A stretch of 64,000 nt of DNA from Desulfofustis glycolicus DSM 9705. Its GTDB lineage: Bacteria > Desulfobacterota > Desulfobulbia > Desulfobulbales > Desulfocapsaceae. This document shows, one piece after another, positions 25,169 to 33,461 of this stretch; the stretch's first letter is position 1; each line of letters begins with the position of its first letter. The stretch is taken from NCBI RefSeq assembly GCF_900130015.1, contig NZ_FQXS01000016.1:55389-119388 (forward strand), in the 5' to 3' direction. A program made the translations under genes and the position numbers. The notes under the pieces are model-generated. The model was not told the origin of the DNA and searched no databases. It saw only the letters and a program-made list of their open reading frames with translations.

Positions 25169-27568
25169 TTAATCCGGGTCGCGTCCGGCAAGGTGGCGCC
25201 GCACCCCAATCACCGAATCGGGGTTCAGGGATATGGAATCGATGCCAGCATCCACCAGGAACCGGGCAAAATCCGGATAATCACTGGGAGCCTGACCGCA
25301 GATCCCGACTTTTCTGCCCTTGCGGTGCGCCCGTTCGATGACCTCGCATATCATTCGTTTGACCGCCTCGTTGCGTTCATCGAAAAGTTCTGCAAGCTCG
25401 GCAAGATCACGGTCGATTCCCAGGATCAGCTGCGTCAGGTCATTTGAGCCGATGGAGAAACCGTCGAACCGGTCGGCAAAATCCTCGGCGAGGATGACAT
25501 TGCTCGGTATCTCGCACATCACGTAGACTTCAAGCCCGTTCTCGCCTCGCCGTAAACCATTTTCGGCCATGACTTCCAATACCTTGTCGGCTTCTTCGAG
25601 CGTCCGGCAGAACGGGATCATCACCACCACGTTGACGAAACCGAGTTGCTCGCGTACCCGTCGGATCGCCGCACACTCCAGGGCGAAGGCGGCACGGTAG
25701 CGGTCACTGTAGTAACGCGAAGCGCCGCGAAAGCCGAGCATCGGGTTCTCCTCTTCCGGTTCGAACCATTCGCCGCCGATCAGCTCCCGGTATTCGTTGG
25801 TCTTCAGGTCGCTCATCCGGACAATTACCGGGTCCGGGTAACGCGATGCGGCAATTTTCCCAATCCCCCGGGAAAGCGTATCGATGAAAAATTCCGGTAG
25901 CTCCTCGTACCCGTCGGCCGCTTCCTCGATCTGCTGGCGCACCGCTTCGTCTTCAATCCGATCCGGCTCCACCAGGGCCATCGGGTGCACCCCGATCAGA
26001 TTATTGATGATGAACTCCATCCGGGCCAATCCAATACCGTCGGCCGGCAGCCGCCACCAGCGGGAGGCCGCCTCGGGGGTGGCGATATTGAGCATGATCG
26101 GGACATCGACCTGATCGATGTCCTGGATATCTATCTCCTGCCGCTCATAATCCAACCGCCCTTCGAAGACGAACCCCTTGGAGCCTTCGGCACAATCAAC
26201 GGTTGCCTCGTCACAGCCGCGCAGTTTGTCCATAGCTCCCTCGGCGCCGACGACTGCGGGGAGGCCAAGTTCCCGGCTGACAATGGCGGCATGACTGGTC
26301 CTGCCCCCGTGTTCGGTAACGATGCCGGCAGCCCGCTTCAAGACCGGCCCCCAGTCAGGATCCGTCATCTCCGTCACCAGGATGGAGCCCTCCTCGAACG
26401 AACTCATCTCATCCTTGTGCTCCAGCAACTGTACTTTGCCGGCCGCGATGGCATCCCCTACAGCCAGCCCGGTGACCAGCGGTTCGGCCGTTTCCTTGAG
26501 CCGATACCGTTGCAGCGGGCCTTCCTGTTTCTGAGACTGGACCGTTTCCGGACGCGCCTGGACGATAAACAACTCGTCGGTGTTGCCGTCTTTAGCCCAC
26601 TCCAGATCCATGGGTTTGCCGTAATGTTTCTCGACAATGCAGGCCCAGCGGGCGAGTTGAAGGACTTCTTGATCGGAAAGTACGAACTGCTTCCGTCGAC
26701 GGGGCGGCGTATCGATATTCCGGGTGGACCCGGTACCGCCACGGCCGTATATCAGGGTCTTTTCCTTGGTCCCGAGACGCTTTTCAATAATCGGAACAAC
26801 CCCTTCCTGGTCCAGGAATGGTTTGAACACGCGGTATTCATCCGGGGTCACTGTCCCCTGGACGATGTTCTCGCCCAACCCCCAAACCGCATCGACCATG
26901 ACAACCTTCGGGAACCCGCTTTCGGTGTCGAGTGTAAACATAACTCCCGAACCGGCCTTGTCGGACCTGACCATCCGCTGGACGCCAACCGAGATAGCCA
27001 AATCCATATCATCGAACCCTTTGTTGTGTCTATACGCTATGGCTCGGTCGGTAAACAGGGAAGCATAGCAGCGCCGGCAGCTGTTGAGCAACTCCCGTGA
27101 TCCGGAAATATTCAGAAACGTTTCCTGTTGACCGGCAAAACTGGCTTCCGGCAAATCTTCCGCCGTGGCGCTGCTGCGGACCGCCACATCCAATTTGTCG
27201 CCGTCTGCCCCTTGTTGTGTGTCGCGGCCGCTGCCAAGCTGCCGGTAAGCTTCTTTGATTGCCGTACCGATTGATTCCGGAAATTCACCATCGAGAATCA
27301 GTTCCCGGGCCTGTTCGCCGGCGGTTTTCAGTTCAAGGTCACCCGCGTGGTACGATTTCAGAATTTTCCCGAGTTGGTCTTTGATTTCATTGTAATCGAG
27401 AAATTCACGGTAGGCCGCGGCAGTTGTCGCAAATCCGTCCGGCACTCGTACTCCGCTTTCTCCAAGCTCGCGTATCATCTCCCCCAGCGAACTATTCTTT
27501 CCCCCAACTGTATCCAGATCGGCGCTGGAGATATCACTGAACCATTTGATATAGTCAGTTTCACTCAT
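25169..27568 (-). CDS. ppsA: Phosphoenolpyruvate synthase
   Basis: This 799-aa enzyme has the three parts of PEP synthase: an N-terminal ATP-grasp domain (GGKNSSLGEMIREL near residue 18 and VRSSATAEDLPEASFAGQQETFL near 128), the phospho-His swivelling domain (GGRTSHAAIVSRELGLPAVVG near 420) and a C-terminal PEP-binding barrel with the catalytic Cys in GICGQAPSDYPDF. It turns pyruvate, ATP and water into PEP, AMP and phosphate, the entry to gluconeogenesis, which suits growth on lactate, pyruvate or CO2. It stands alone. Confidence 0.96.
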   Translation of the reverse strand: MSETDYIKWFSDISSADLDTVGGKNSSLGEMIRELGESGVRVPDGFATTAAAYREFLDYNEIKDQLGKILKSYHAGDLELKTAGEQARELILDGEFPESIGTAIKEAYRQLGSGRDTQQGADGDKLDVAVRSSATAEDLPEASFAGQQETFLNISGSRELLNSCRRCYASLFTDRAIAYRHNKGFDDMDLAISVGVQRMVRSDKAGSGVMFTLDTESGFPKVVMVDAVWGLGENIVQGTVTPDEYRVFKPFLDQEGVVPIIEKRLGTKEKTLIYGRGGTGSTRNIDTPPRRRKQFVLSDQEVLQLARWACIVEKHYGKPMDLEWAKDGNTDELFIVQARPETVQSQKQEGPLQRYRLKETAEPLVTGLAVGDAIAAGKVQLLEHKDEMSSFEEGSILVTEMTDPDWGPVLKRAAGIVTEHGGRTSHAAIVSRELGLPAVVGAEGAMDKLRGCDEATVDCAEGSKGFVFEGRLDYERQEIDIQDIDQVDVPIMLNIATPEAASRWWRLPADGIGLARMEFIINNLIGVHPMALVEPDRIEDEAVRQQIEEAADGYEELPEFFIDTLSRGIGKIAASRYPDPVIVRMSDLKTNEYRELIGGEWFEPEEENPMLGFRGASRYYSDRYRAAFALECAAIRRVREQLGFVNVVVMIPFCRTLEEADKVLEVMAENGLRRGENGLEVYVMCEIPSNVILAEDFADRFDGFSIGSNDLTQLILGIDRDLAELAELFDERNEAVKRMICEVIERAHRKGRKVGICGQAPSDYPDFARFLVDAGIDSISLNPDSVIGVRRHLAGRDPD

Positions 27569-27883
27569 ACCATCCCCCTCTATTCTGAATGATTGGTATT
27601 CTCATCTTCTCCGGGATTGATCAAATGCTGCGGAATGCATGGAGGCAGTATCGCCATGAAAAGGATGCTTCAATTTTCGTGCCTGCCTTCTCCTAGAGCA
27701 GCCGTTCGCTCGTGTCAATCAGCAACCAGACTCGGGCAGGCACACCATTCGCCACACAGAGCACACAGACGAGGGCTGACCCAGCAGTTTCTTCTCACGA
27801 GAGATCACCATTACAAGACCCCGACGGAATAGTTCCAACGCTTCCCGAAAACCGATCCGGGTGCATCAGTCCTATCGACAACA

Positions 27884-27912
27884 GGAATTGTCCTGCTTCA
27901 TCGGACAATTCC
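27884..27912. repeat. Perfect 10-bp hairpin in ppsA upstream region
   Basis: Arms GGAATTGTCC (27884-27893) and GGACAATTCC (27903-27912) with a nine-base loop. A run of six Ts lies ten bases further right on the plus strand, too distant for a standard terminator. Confidence 0.6.
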
Positions 27913-28148
27913 ACAGGAGGCTTTTTTGCCGATCCGTTGCTGATGCAGCCCGTTGCCCCACATTTTCTATGCTTGGGCGACCGACGGCCCCCTTTTTGGA
28001 GAGTGGCTATTTCTTTGTCATGCCGAAGCTAGATCTTCTTCGTTGAGCGACCAATTTTTCGCCATGCCCTAAAAAGATGGGAAAGAAAGCGTCTTGCCGG
28101 ATCCGTGATCATCCGGGGTACGTCCGGGGCGTGACGTTCATAATATGG

Positions 28149-28163
28149 TGGCACGATACTTGA
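28149..28163 (+). promoter_or_regulatory. Sigma-54 (-24/-12) like promoter
   Basis: TGGCACG at 28149-28155 and TTGA at 28160-28163 match the sigma-54 consensus TGGCACG-N4-TTGC with one mismatch (the last C). GG and the -12 dinucleotide are correctly spaced. It faces the two small coiled-coil genes, whose first start is 150 bases downstream. An inverted repeat about 35 bases upstream could bind an activator. Confidence 0.65.
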
Positions 28164-28312
28164 AAAGACTAGGTCTGTATAAACGGGTCCCGGCTGCGAT
28201 GTGTACTTTCAGCGGTAAAGACCAGCAGGGGATTCGATGAAAGCCGGGACGGGCCTCACTCCCGTTCCGGCGATATACTGATTGAATTCGAACTCGAGCA
28301 TGGAGGTATTTC

Positions 28313-28615
28313 ATGGAAGTAAAAGATTATTGCCGCAATGTGGAAATGGAACTCACTATCTGGAAATCGCGTCTCTACGATATCATCCGTAAAATGGATC
28401 GGGCAAGTACCGCAGACAAGGAGAAGATGTACGAAGATATCAACGGCCTGCACATTTTGATGAGCGAATTGGAAGAACGGATCGACAACCTTCGGACGGC
28501 CTGTCCTACCGATTGGAAACCGGATGATGAAGAGATCAAGGTAAAACTCGATGATCTGCAAAGCCGCTACAAGGAAGCCCAGAACGTGCTGGTCGATTAC
28601 GACTTCGGTGGCTGA
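28313..28615 (+). CDS. Small acidic coiled-coil protein, first of a related pair
   Basis: This 100-aa protein has no signal peptide or membrane segment and is almost entirely helical, with heptad-like repeats around residues 1-60 and 70-92. A short loop with Cys and Trp (CPTDWKPDDEE, about 62-72) separates two helical parts. A GGAGG ribosome binding site (28301-28305) supports the start. I do not recognise the family. The next gene encodes a protein with the same layout. A sigma-54-like promoter precedes them. Confidence 0.75.
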   Translation: MEVKDYCRNVEMELTIWKSRLYDIIRKMDRASTADKEKMYEDINGLHILMSELEERIDNLRTACPTDWKPDDEEIKVKLDDLQSRYKEAQNVLVDYDFGG

Positions 28616-28748
28616 TCGGTTCCCGGCGGACGACCGAGTCGTTCGTATCCGGTCCTGATAGTAGCTGGCACCGAACGGTTGGCTCCGGTCCTGAATCGAG
28701 AGCGACGGTTCGGCGATGAGACAAATCAACCGAAAAGGAATACAAGAC

Positions 28749-29042
28749 ATGGAAAGACAGTTGAAAATCGAGGAATCGTTTCTCCAAACCCACCGTGATT
28801 TTATAGCAAATCTCCAGAAATCTCTGGATGTCCTCGAGAAAGACATCAACGAGGCGAGAGAAATGCAGAGTATCTGCACCGATGAGTGGTGCTATGCAAC
28901 GGAATCTTATCTTGATGAGTTGTACAAGATGATCTATTCAATCAGCGAGCCTCGCTGGCTCGCTGATGAAGACTCGAAAAAAATCAAAGAACTGCGGCAA
29001 CGCGTTCATGATCTCTACGCCGCTTACAAACAGGCGGCCTGA
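28749..29042 (+). CDS. Small coiled-coil protein, second of a related pair
   Basis: This 97-aa protein repeats the layout of its neighbour: a long N-terminal helix, a Trp/Pro loop (EPRWLADEDSKK) and a C-terminal helix ending in a LYAAYKQA-type pattern like LQSRYKEA of the first protein. The start at 28749 (MERQLKIEE) is chosen for homology with the first protein; 28716 is also open. It is soluble and predicted cytoplasmic. It may form a hetero-oligomer with its neighbour, which is an inference. Confidence 0.7.
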   Translation: MERQLKIEESFLQTHRDFIANLQKSLDVLEKDINEAREMQSICTDEWCYATESYLDELYKMIYSISEPRWLADEDSKKIKELRQRVHDLYAAYKQAA

Positions 29043-29065
29043 GAGCGAGGGATCGACTAAGCTGC

Positions 29066-29112
29066 TGAAGGCCCGGACCCGGTTCTTCAGGATTCGGGCC
29101 GCAGTTTTTTCG
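29066..29112 (+). terminator. Likely terminator after small coiled-coil genes
   Basis: A GC-rich imperfect stem (GGCCCGG... against ...TCGGGCC) is followed within four bases by a run of six Ts on the plus strand, just after the second small gene. Confidence 0.6.
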
Positions 29113-29483
29113 TAAACAGGTTGTCCGAAGCTGAAAAACGCAAATCGGTTCTGGAGGCAGTCACTCGCCCGGGTCTGAAGCCGGCTTGTAATGCCAGCTC
29201 CCCCCGGCCCCAAAGGTGAAACCGAGATGCATCGTTGAAGCTTGAAAGAATAGACGTCCGGTCAGGCTGGACATCTGTCTTGTTTAATTGGAAGGACATC
29301 ATTGTCCAAAAAGCTGGAAACTTCTCACCTTGTTTTCCCTGAATCTGTTGAGTAGCACCGTGAACAGATCAAAATTGCTTGAAAGTACGGATTGGAGCAG
29401 ATAACTTATTCATAATTAATGAAGTATTGAAGGAAACAGGTACAAACGCCAGGACCAGCTTACATGGCGATGTCCTCTTCCAT

Positions 29484-29669
29484 CGTCACCCGCGACCAGA
29501 GCGGGACCTCTGTCGTCAACGACCGGTCCGACGGTCGACTGTGCCAGACTGTGACGACAGAAGACGGACGGTATCGGTGTTGTCCATCAGGCCGCACTGG
29601 TGCCAAAATGAGATCGTCGGCCTCGGATTTCTGATCAGCTCGATGTTTTTCCTCAGGAAAGGGATAAAA
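29484..29669 (+). pseudogene. Relic of YnjBCD-like ABC ATPase gene
   Basis: This non-coding stretch is clearly derived from the ATPase gene at 16115-17152. Bases 29484-29549 match 16681-16758 (switch-His region), and 29549-29669 match 17024-17148 (end of the C-terminal domain). An internal deletion of about 265 bases joins them, and several small indels break the frame. Bases 29581-29600 are identical to 17058-17077. It lies directly before the APH-like kinase gene, the place where the importer's last gene would sit if the importer was once upstream. Confidence 0.85.
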
Positions 29670-29673
29670 AACG

Positions 29674-30711
29674 ATGGCGAAGCATCATCTCTTGGAGCAA
29701 TATCGGAGTCAGGTTGCGTCATATCTAGCGATATGCGACTGGGGGGACGTGCCGCTGCTCGCCGGCCGCCGCTTTCGTGTGGAACCGCTGGCCGGCGGCG
29801 AGTATAACCTGAACTACCTGCTGGTTGACGAAGGGCGACCACTGGTCTTCCGGGTCAATATCGGCACCCAGATCGGCCGGGACGACCAGATCGTCTATGA
29901 ATACGAGGCGCTGCGACTGCTCGAGGCTTCCGGGGTCACCCCGGTACCCTATTTCGTCGACAACAGCCGTCGGCAGATTGACCGCGGTATTGCCATCATG
30001 CAGTATCTGCCGGGCCGACCGCTCGATTACCGACGGGATCTCGCCGATGCCGCCCGGACGCTGGCATCGATTCACCGGGTGCGGCCAGCGGGCGACCACC
30101 ACCTGGTCGTTGAGCGGCGGCCGCTCAGTTTGATTTTCAAGGAATGCAGCGGATTGTTGCAGCACTACTTCGAGTCGCCGCTCGGCTCTGCCGAGATCAA
30201 ACGGCTGCTGGAGCGAATCATCGTTTGGGCTGCCGACCGGACCCGCCAGGAGAAATACTTTCAGGACGAGCCCTGGTTCTGCATCGTCAATACCGAGGTC
30301 AATTCCGGTAATTTTATCGTCAACGACGCCCTTGGTACTACCCACCTGATCGACTGGGAGATGCCGCGGTGGGGTGATCCGTCCACCGATCTCTGTCACT
30401 TTTACTCTCCGTTGACGACGTTGTGGAAGAGCGACTTTCGTTTCAGTGAACCGGAGCGGCGCGGTTTCCTCGATTGCTACCTCAGTCACCTTGGCAGTGT
30501 GCATCTGCGCCGCAGTCTCGACGAGCGGCTGCGCATCAAGTTTCCGTTCGTGCTGTTGCGCGGCATATCCTGGTCGGCCATGGGCTGGGTTGCCTACCAG
30601 ACCGATTATCAGGGGGTGCGTAATGAAGATACCTGGCGGACCCTGCAGCGTTATCTCGATGCCGATTTTATCCGCTCGCTATTTCAGCCATTGATCGAAG
30701 ATGCATTCTGA
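29674..30711 (+). CDS. APH-like phosphotransferase with altered catalytic loop
   Basis: This 345-aa protein has the aminoglycoside phosphotransferase/choline kinase fold: a nucleotide-binding N-lobe (about residues 30-110, LAGGEYNLNYLL) and a C-lobe with LIDWEMPRWGDPSTDL (225-240), the DFG-equivalent metal site. The usual HGDxxxxN catalytic loop reads VNTEVNSGNF (205-214), so the expected Asp is Glu. That makes the activity uncertain. It overlaps the next gene by 11 bases and begins a three-gene unit with two glycosyltransferases. The natural substrate is unknown; antibiotic resistance is unlikely. Confidence 0.75.
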   Translation: MAKHHLLEQYRSQVASYLAICDWGDVPLLAGRRFRVEPLAGGEYNLNYLLVDEGRPLVFRVNIGTQIGRDDQIVYEYEALRLLEASGVTPVPYFVDNSRRQIDRGIAIMQYLPGRPLDYRRDLADAARTLASIHRVRPAGDHHLVVERRPLSLIFKECSGLLQHYFESPLGSAEIKRLLERIIVWAADRTRQEKYFQDEPWFCIVNTEVNSGNFIVNDALGTTHLIDWEMPRWGDPSTDLCHFYSPLTTLWKSDFRFSEPERRGFLDCYLSHLGSVHLRRSLDERLRIKFPFVLLRGISWSAMGWVAYQTDYQGVRNEDTWRTLQRYLDADFIRSLFQPLIEDAF

Positions 30712-31360
30712 CCAGCCGACAATGTCTGCCGACTATCTGCTCATCTTTACCCGCTACCCCCGGCCAGGTCGCAGCAAGACCAGGCTGATCGGCGAATTGG
30801 GGCCGGAGGGGGCGGCCTGGTTGCAGCGCCGGCTGACCGAACGCGTGGTCGATGAGGCAAAGCGGCTGGCTGCGCAGTATCCGGTTCAAATTCAGGTCCA
30901 TTTTTATGACGGCGACGAAGAGCAGCTGAGCGACTGGCTCGGTCCGCTGGTCTACCGTCCCCAAGTGGAAGGGGACCTTGGCCGGAAGATGGGAGCGGCG
31001 ATGCGTGGCGCCATCGAGGAGATGGGAACGGCGCCCGGCTCAGTGGTGCTGATCGGCAGCGATATCCCGCAGATCGATGTGTCGCTGCTTCGGCAGGCTT
31101 TCAGAACCCTCGCCTGGAATGAGGTAGTGCTCGGTCCGAGCCGTGACGGCGGCTACTATCTCGTCGGCCTGACAGCAGCGGTTGGTCCCCGGGTGCTGCC
31201 GCTGCTGTTTGACGAGATGCGCTGGTCGACCGAGACGGTGTTGTACGAGACCCTGGGCCGACTCGGGGCGAATGGCTGTTCGGTCCAACTGCTGCCGACT
31301 CTGCGCGATATCGATCGGCCGGAAGACCTGGCATTGATCAAGGAGTTGGGATTGTTGTGA
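30701..31360 (+). CDS. TIGR04282/DUF2064 glycosyltransferase-like protein
   Basis: This 219-aa protein has a nucleotidyltransferase-like GT-A fold of the family called rSAM/selenodomain-associated transferase 1: LLIFTRYPRPGRSKTRL (about residues 13-29), a VLIGSDIPQI metal site near 110 and GPSRDGGYYLVGL near 145. An alternative start at 30722 is possible. It overlaps the kinase gene upstream and the GT2 gene downstream. Pairs of this family with TIGR04283 are widespread and linked to unusual sugar or lipid synthesis; the product here is unknown. Confidence 0.85.
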   Translation: MHSDQPTMSADYLLIFTRYPRPGRSKTRLIGELGPEGAAWLQRRLTERVVDEAKRLAAQYPVQIQVHFYDGDEEQLSDWLGPLVYRPQVEGDLGRKMGAAMRGAIEEMGTAPGSVVLIGSDIPQIDVSLLRQAFRTLAWNEVVLGPSRDGGYYLVGLTAAVGPRVLPLLFDEMRWSTETVLYETLGRLGANGCSVQLLPTLRDIDRPEDLALIKELGLL

Positions 31361-32067
31361 GGGCAGCGCTGGCCGTGATCATTCCGGCACTCAACGAAAT
31401 GGAACAGTTGCCGGCCACGCTGGACGCGCTGTCCGGTGAGCCGTCTCTGGAAATCGTGGTTGCCGACGGCGGCAGTACCGATACTACCGTTGCCCTGGCC
31501 CGGTCGGCCGGTTGCCGGGTGGTCGCCGGTCCGCCCGGGCGCGGGCGCCAGCTTAACGCCGGAGTGGCGGCTAGCACCGCCGAACTGCTCCTCTTTCTTC
31601 ATGCCGATACGCGGTTGCCGCCGGGGTTTGCCGCGATCGTCGAGCAGACCCTGGCTCGCCGGGAGGTGGCACTCGGAGCCTTTTCCCTGGCGATTGACAG
31701 CTACGCCCGCAGTCACGCCCTGCTGGCCCGGCTGGCCAATCTCCGTTCCCGCTGGTTGTCGCTCCCCTATGGCGATCAGGCGCTGTTTACCACCAGAATG
31801 CGATTCGAGCAGGTGGGCGGTTTCCCGGAGATCGAGATCATGGAGGACTTCGTCTTTGTCCGGCGGATGAGACGAACCGGCCGCATCGTCACGCTCCCCG
31901 AACGCGCCACGACGTCGGCCCGTCGCTGGCACAACCTGGGGGTCGTGCAGACCACGCTGATCAATCAGTTGATCGTCTGCGGCTATGCTGCGGGTGTTAA
32001 GCCGGCGCGCCTGGACCGCTGGTATCGTCGGCTTCGAGGAGTAGCCGGGCCGGTAGACAGACAATGA
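31357..32067 (+). CDS. TIGR04283 family GT2 glycosyltransferase
   Basis: This 236-aa GT2 protein carries VIIPALNE (about residues 8-15), VADGGSTD (37-44) and HADTRLPPGF (about 78-87), the markers of rSAM/selenodomain-associated transferase 2. It starts at a GTG that overlaps the upstream stop by four bases. It acts with the TIGR04282 protein, likely on the same product. Arsenosugar synthesis is known for some members, but no radical-SAM ArsS or ArsM is seen here. Confidence 0.85.
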   Translation: MRAALAVIIPALNEMEQLPATLDALSGEPSLEIVVADGGSTDTTVALARSAGCRVVAGPPGRGRQLNAGVAASTAELLLFLHADTRLPPGFAAIVEQTLARREVALGAFSLAIDSYARSHALLARLANLRSRWLSLPYGDQALFTTRMRFEQVGGFPEIEIMEDFVFVRRMRRTGRIVTLPERATTSARRWHNLGVVQTTLINQLIVCGYAAGVKPARLDRWYRRLRGVAGPVDRQ

Positions 32068-32176
32068 AGAGAAAAGCATTTTGGCCCCGTTGTCGCTGTT
32101 CTATAACGGTCCCGGTCATGGTATAATGAAATGCATGAGAAACGCAACCGATGATACGAACCAGACCTGCCCACGG

Positions 32177-32836
32177 ATGAACGAGACGACGACTCGACCA
32201 TACAGCTCCGCTGAAGAGCTGATCAACAGCCTCTCCCATGGTTTCGGCCTGGTGATTAGCGCTCTCGGAGCAGGCGCGCTGATCACCCTGGCGGCACTGT
32301 ACGGCGACGCCTGGCAGATTGTCTCCGCCAGTATCTTTGGCGGTTGTCTGATCATGCTCTATGCGGCTTCGGCCACCTACCATGCGGCCCGCGATCCGCG
32401 AACCAAACGGGCCTTGAAAATCTTCGATCATATCGCCATCTATTTCTTGATCGCCGGTTCCTATACCCCGTTTCTCCTGGTGAATTTGCGTGGTCCCTGG
32501 GGGTGGAGCCTGTTCGGCGTCATCTGGGGGCTGGCGTTGCTGGGGGCCGTCTTTAAGCTGTTTTTCACCGAACGTTTCAAGGTACTGTCGCTGGTGGTCT
32601 ACCTGATGATGGGCTGGCTCGTGGTGGTTGCCGTCAAACCTCTGTTCGCCGAGCTGTCGCTGAAAGCCGAGGTCTTTTTGGTTCTCGGCGGCGGGCTCTA
32701 TACGCTGGGCGTTGTTTTCTACGCGCTGAAAAAGATCAAATTCATGCACGGTGTCTGGCATTTCTTCGTTCTCTCCGGCTCGGTGATGCACTATTTTTCC
32801 ATTCTTTTCGGCTGTATCCTGCTCACTCGAGGGTAG
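32177..32836 (+). CDS. Hemolysin III/PAQR family membrane protein
   Basis: This protein of about 219 aa has seven helices and the PAQR-family metal-site pattern: an N-terminal SHGFGLVISALG, a central YHAARDPRTKRALKIFDHIAIYFLIAGSYTPF, and a C-terminal MHGVWHFFVLSGSVMHY. These His and Asp residues fit the predicted zinc site. An upstream ATG at 32126 is possible; 32177 is chosen because homologues begin near it. The family is called hemolysin III but most members' function is unknown. It is convergent with the next unit. Confidence 0.85.
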   Translation: MNETTTRPYSSAEELINSLSHGFGLVISALGAGALITLAALYGDAWQIVSASIFGGCLIMLYAASATYHAARDPRTKRALKIFDHIAIYFLIAGSYTPFLLVNLRGPWGWSLFGVIWGLALLGAVFKLFFTERFKVLSLVVYLMMGWLVVVAVKPLFAELSLKAEVFLVLGGGLYTLGVVFYALKKIKFMHGVWHFFVLSGSVMHYFSILFGCILLTRG

Positions 32837-32870
32837 CGGATCGATAAGAGTCTGACGGTTGACCGGATTA

Positions 32871-33461
32871 TCAGGCAAAGATCAGATCGCTTTCCTGCCG
32901 GCGCAGGGCTCTTGCTTCCGCCTCCATTTTTTCGGTGACGTCACGAAGGTCTTCGCTTTGTCCTTCGATTTGTGGCAACAGCGCCAGGTTGAAGGCGTGC
33001 TCTGCCTGGGTCAGGCGATTGCAGAACAGCAGGTAGTTCGACTTGCTGTGGTAACCGGCCCTCACCAGTGCGGCGTGATTGTTGCCGCGAGTTGTGAGCA
33101 GAGCAGCGTAATGATCGGTCAGCAGAACCATCCACTGGCGATAGAGGGGTTTGGCAGGATCAGGCAGCGACTCCGCTCTGGCAAGCAACGCCTCGATATC
33201 CACGGGTTGGCTTCGTTGTTGTGCTTCGATTGTCGCCTCCAGGGCCCGGCGGCGGGAGATAAGGTAGTGATCGGCGAAGCTTTTCAGCCCGCTGGTGTAT
33301 TGCTTCAGTTGCCAGGCGTAAAAGACAAAGAAAATCGGGATGAAAATCATCCAGATAGGGGGAGTCGGTTTGTCCAGCACCTGGAGGGCGAGCTGTCTGG
33401 CCAATTCTTGCTCGCTGTCCCAAATATGCTGTTGCTTTTCCTCAAGAGACAAGGTGGTCAT
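32871..33461 (-). CDS. Uncharacterised membrane-anchored protein in sigma-54 regulator operon
   Basis: This 196-aa protein has one hydrophobic segment near its N-terminus (about residues 33-50, PPIWMIFIPIFFVFYAW) and a long helical C-terminal region. I believe similar proteins are common in Desulfobacterota but have no assigned role. Its start overlaps the stop of the response regulator gene by four bases, so it is the last gene of the sensor/regulator operon. Confidence 0.6.
   Translation of the reverse strand: MTTLSLEEKQQHIWDSEQELARQLALQVLDKPTPPIWMIFIPIFFVFYAWQLKQYTSGLKSFADHYLISRRRALEATIEAQQRSQPVDIEALLARAESLPDPAKPLYRQWMVLLTDHYAALLTTRGNNHAALVRAGYHSKSNYLLFCNRLTQAEHAFNLALLPQIEGQSEDLRDVTEKMEAEARALRRQESDLIFA

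Larger units (their letters stand above)
27569..28312. other. Long intergenic region upstream of ppsA and small coiled-coil genes
   Basis: This 744-base divergent region holds no supported gene. It contains a perfect 10-bp hairpin (27884-27912), an inverted repeat CCGGAT/ATCCGG near 28098-28117 and a sigma-54-like promoter (28149-28163) facing right. The ppsA promoter should lie at the left end, but I see no clear consensus. Confidence 0.5.

Noticed and set aside
29379..29807. 142-codon frame overlapping the kinase start
   Set aside because: The part with similarity to a protein is the decayed ATPase relic in shifting frames. It runs into the kinase gene in another frame, so it is not a gene.
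32122..32127. TATAAT before the hemolysin III-like gene
   Set aside because: No -35 element is found at a workable distance, and the sequence overlaps an alternative start codon, so a promoter is not claimed.
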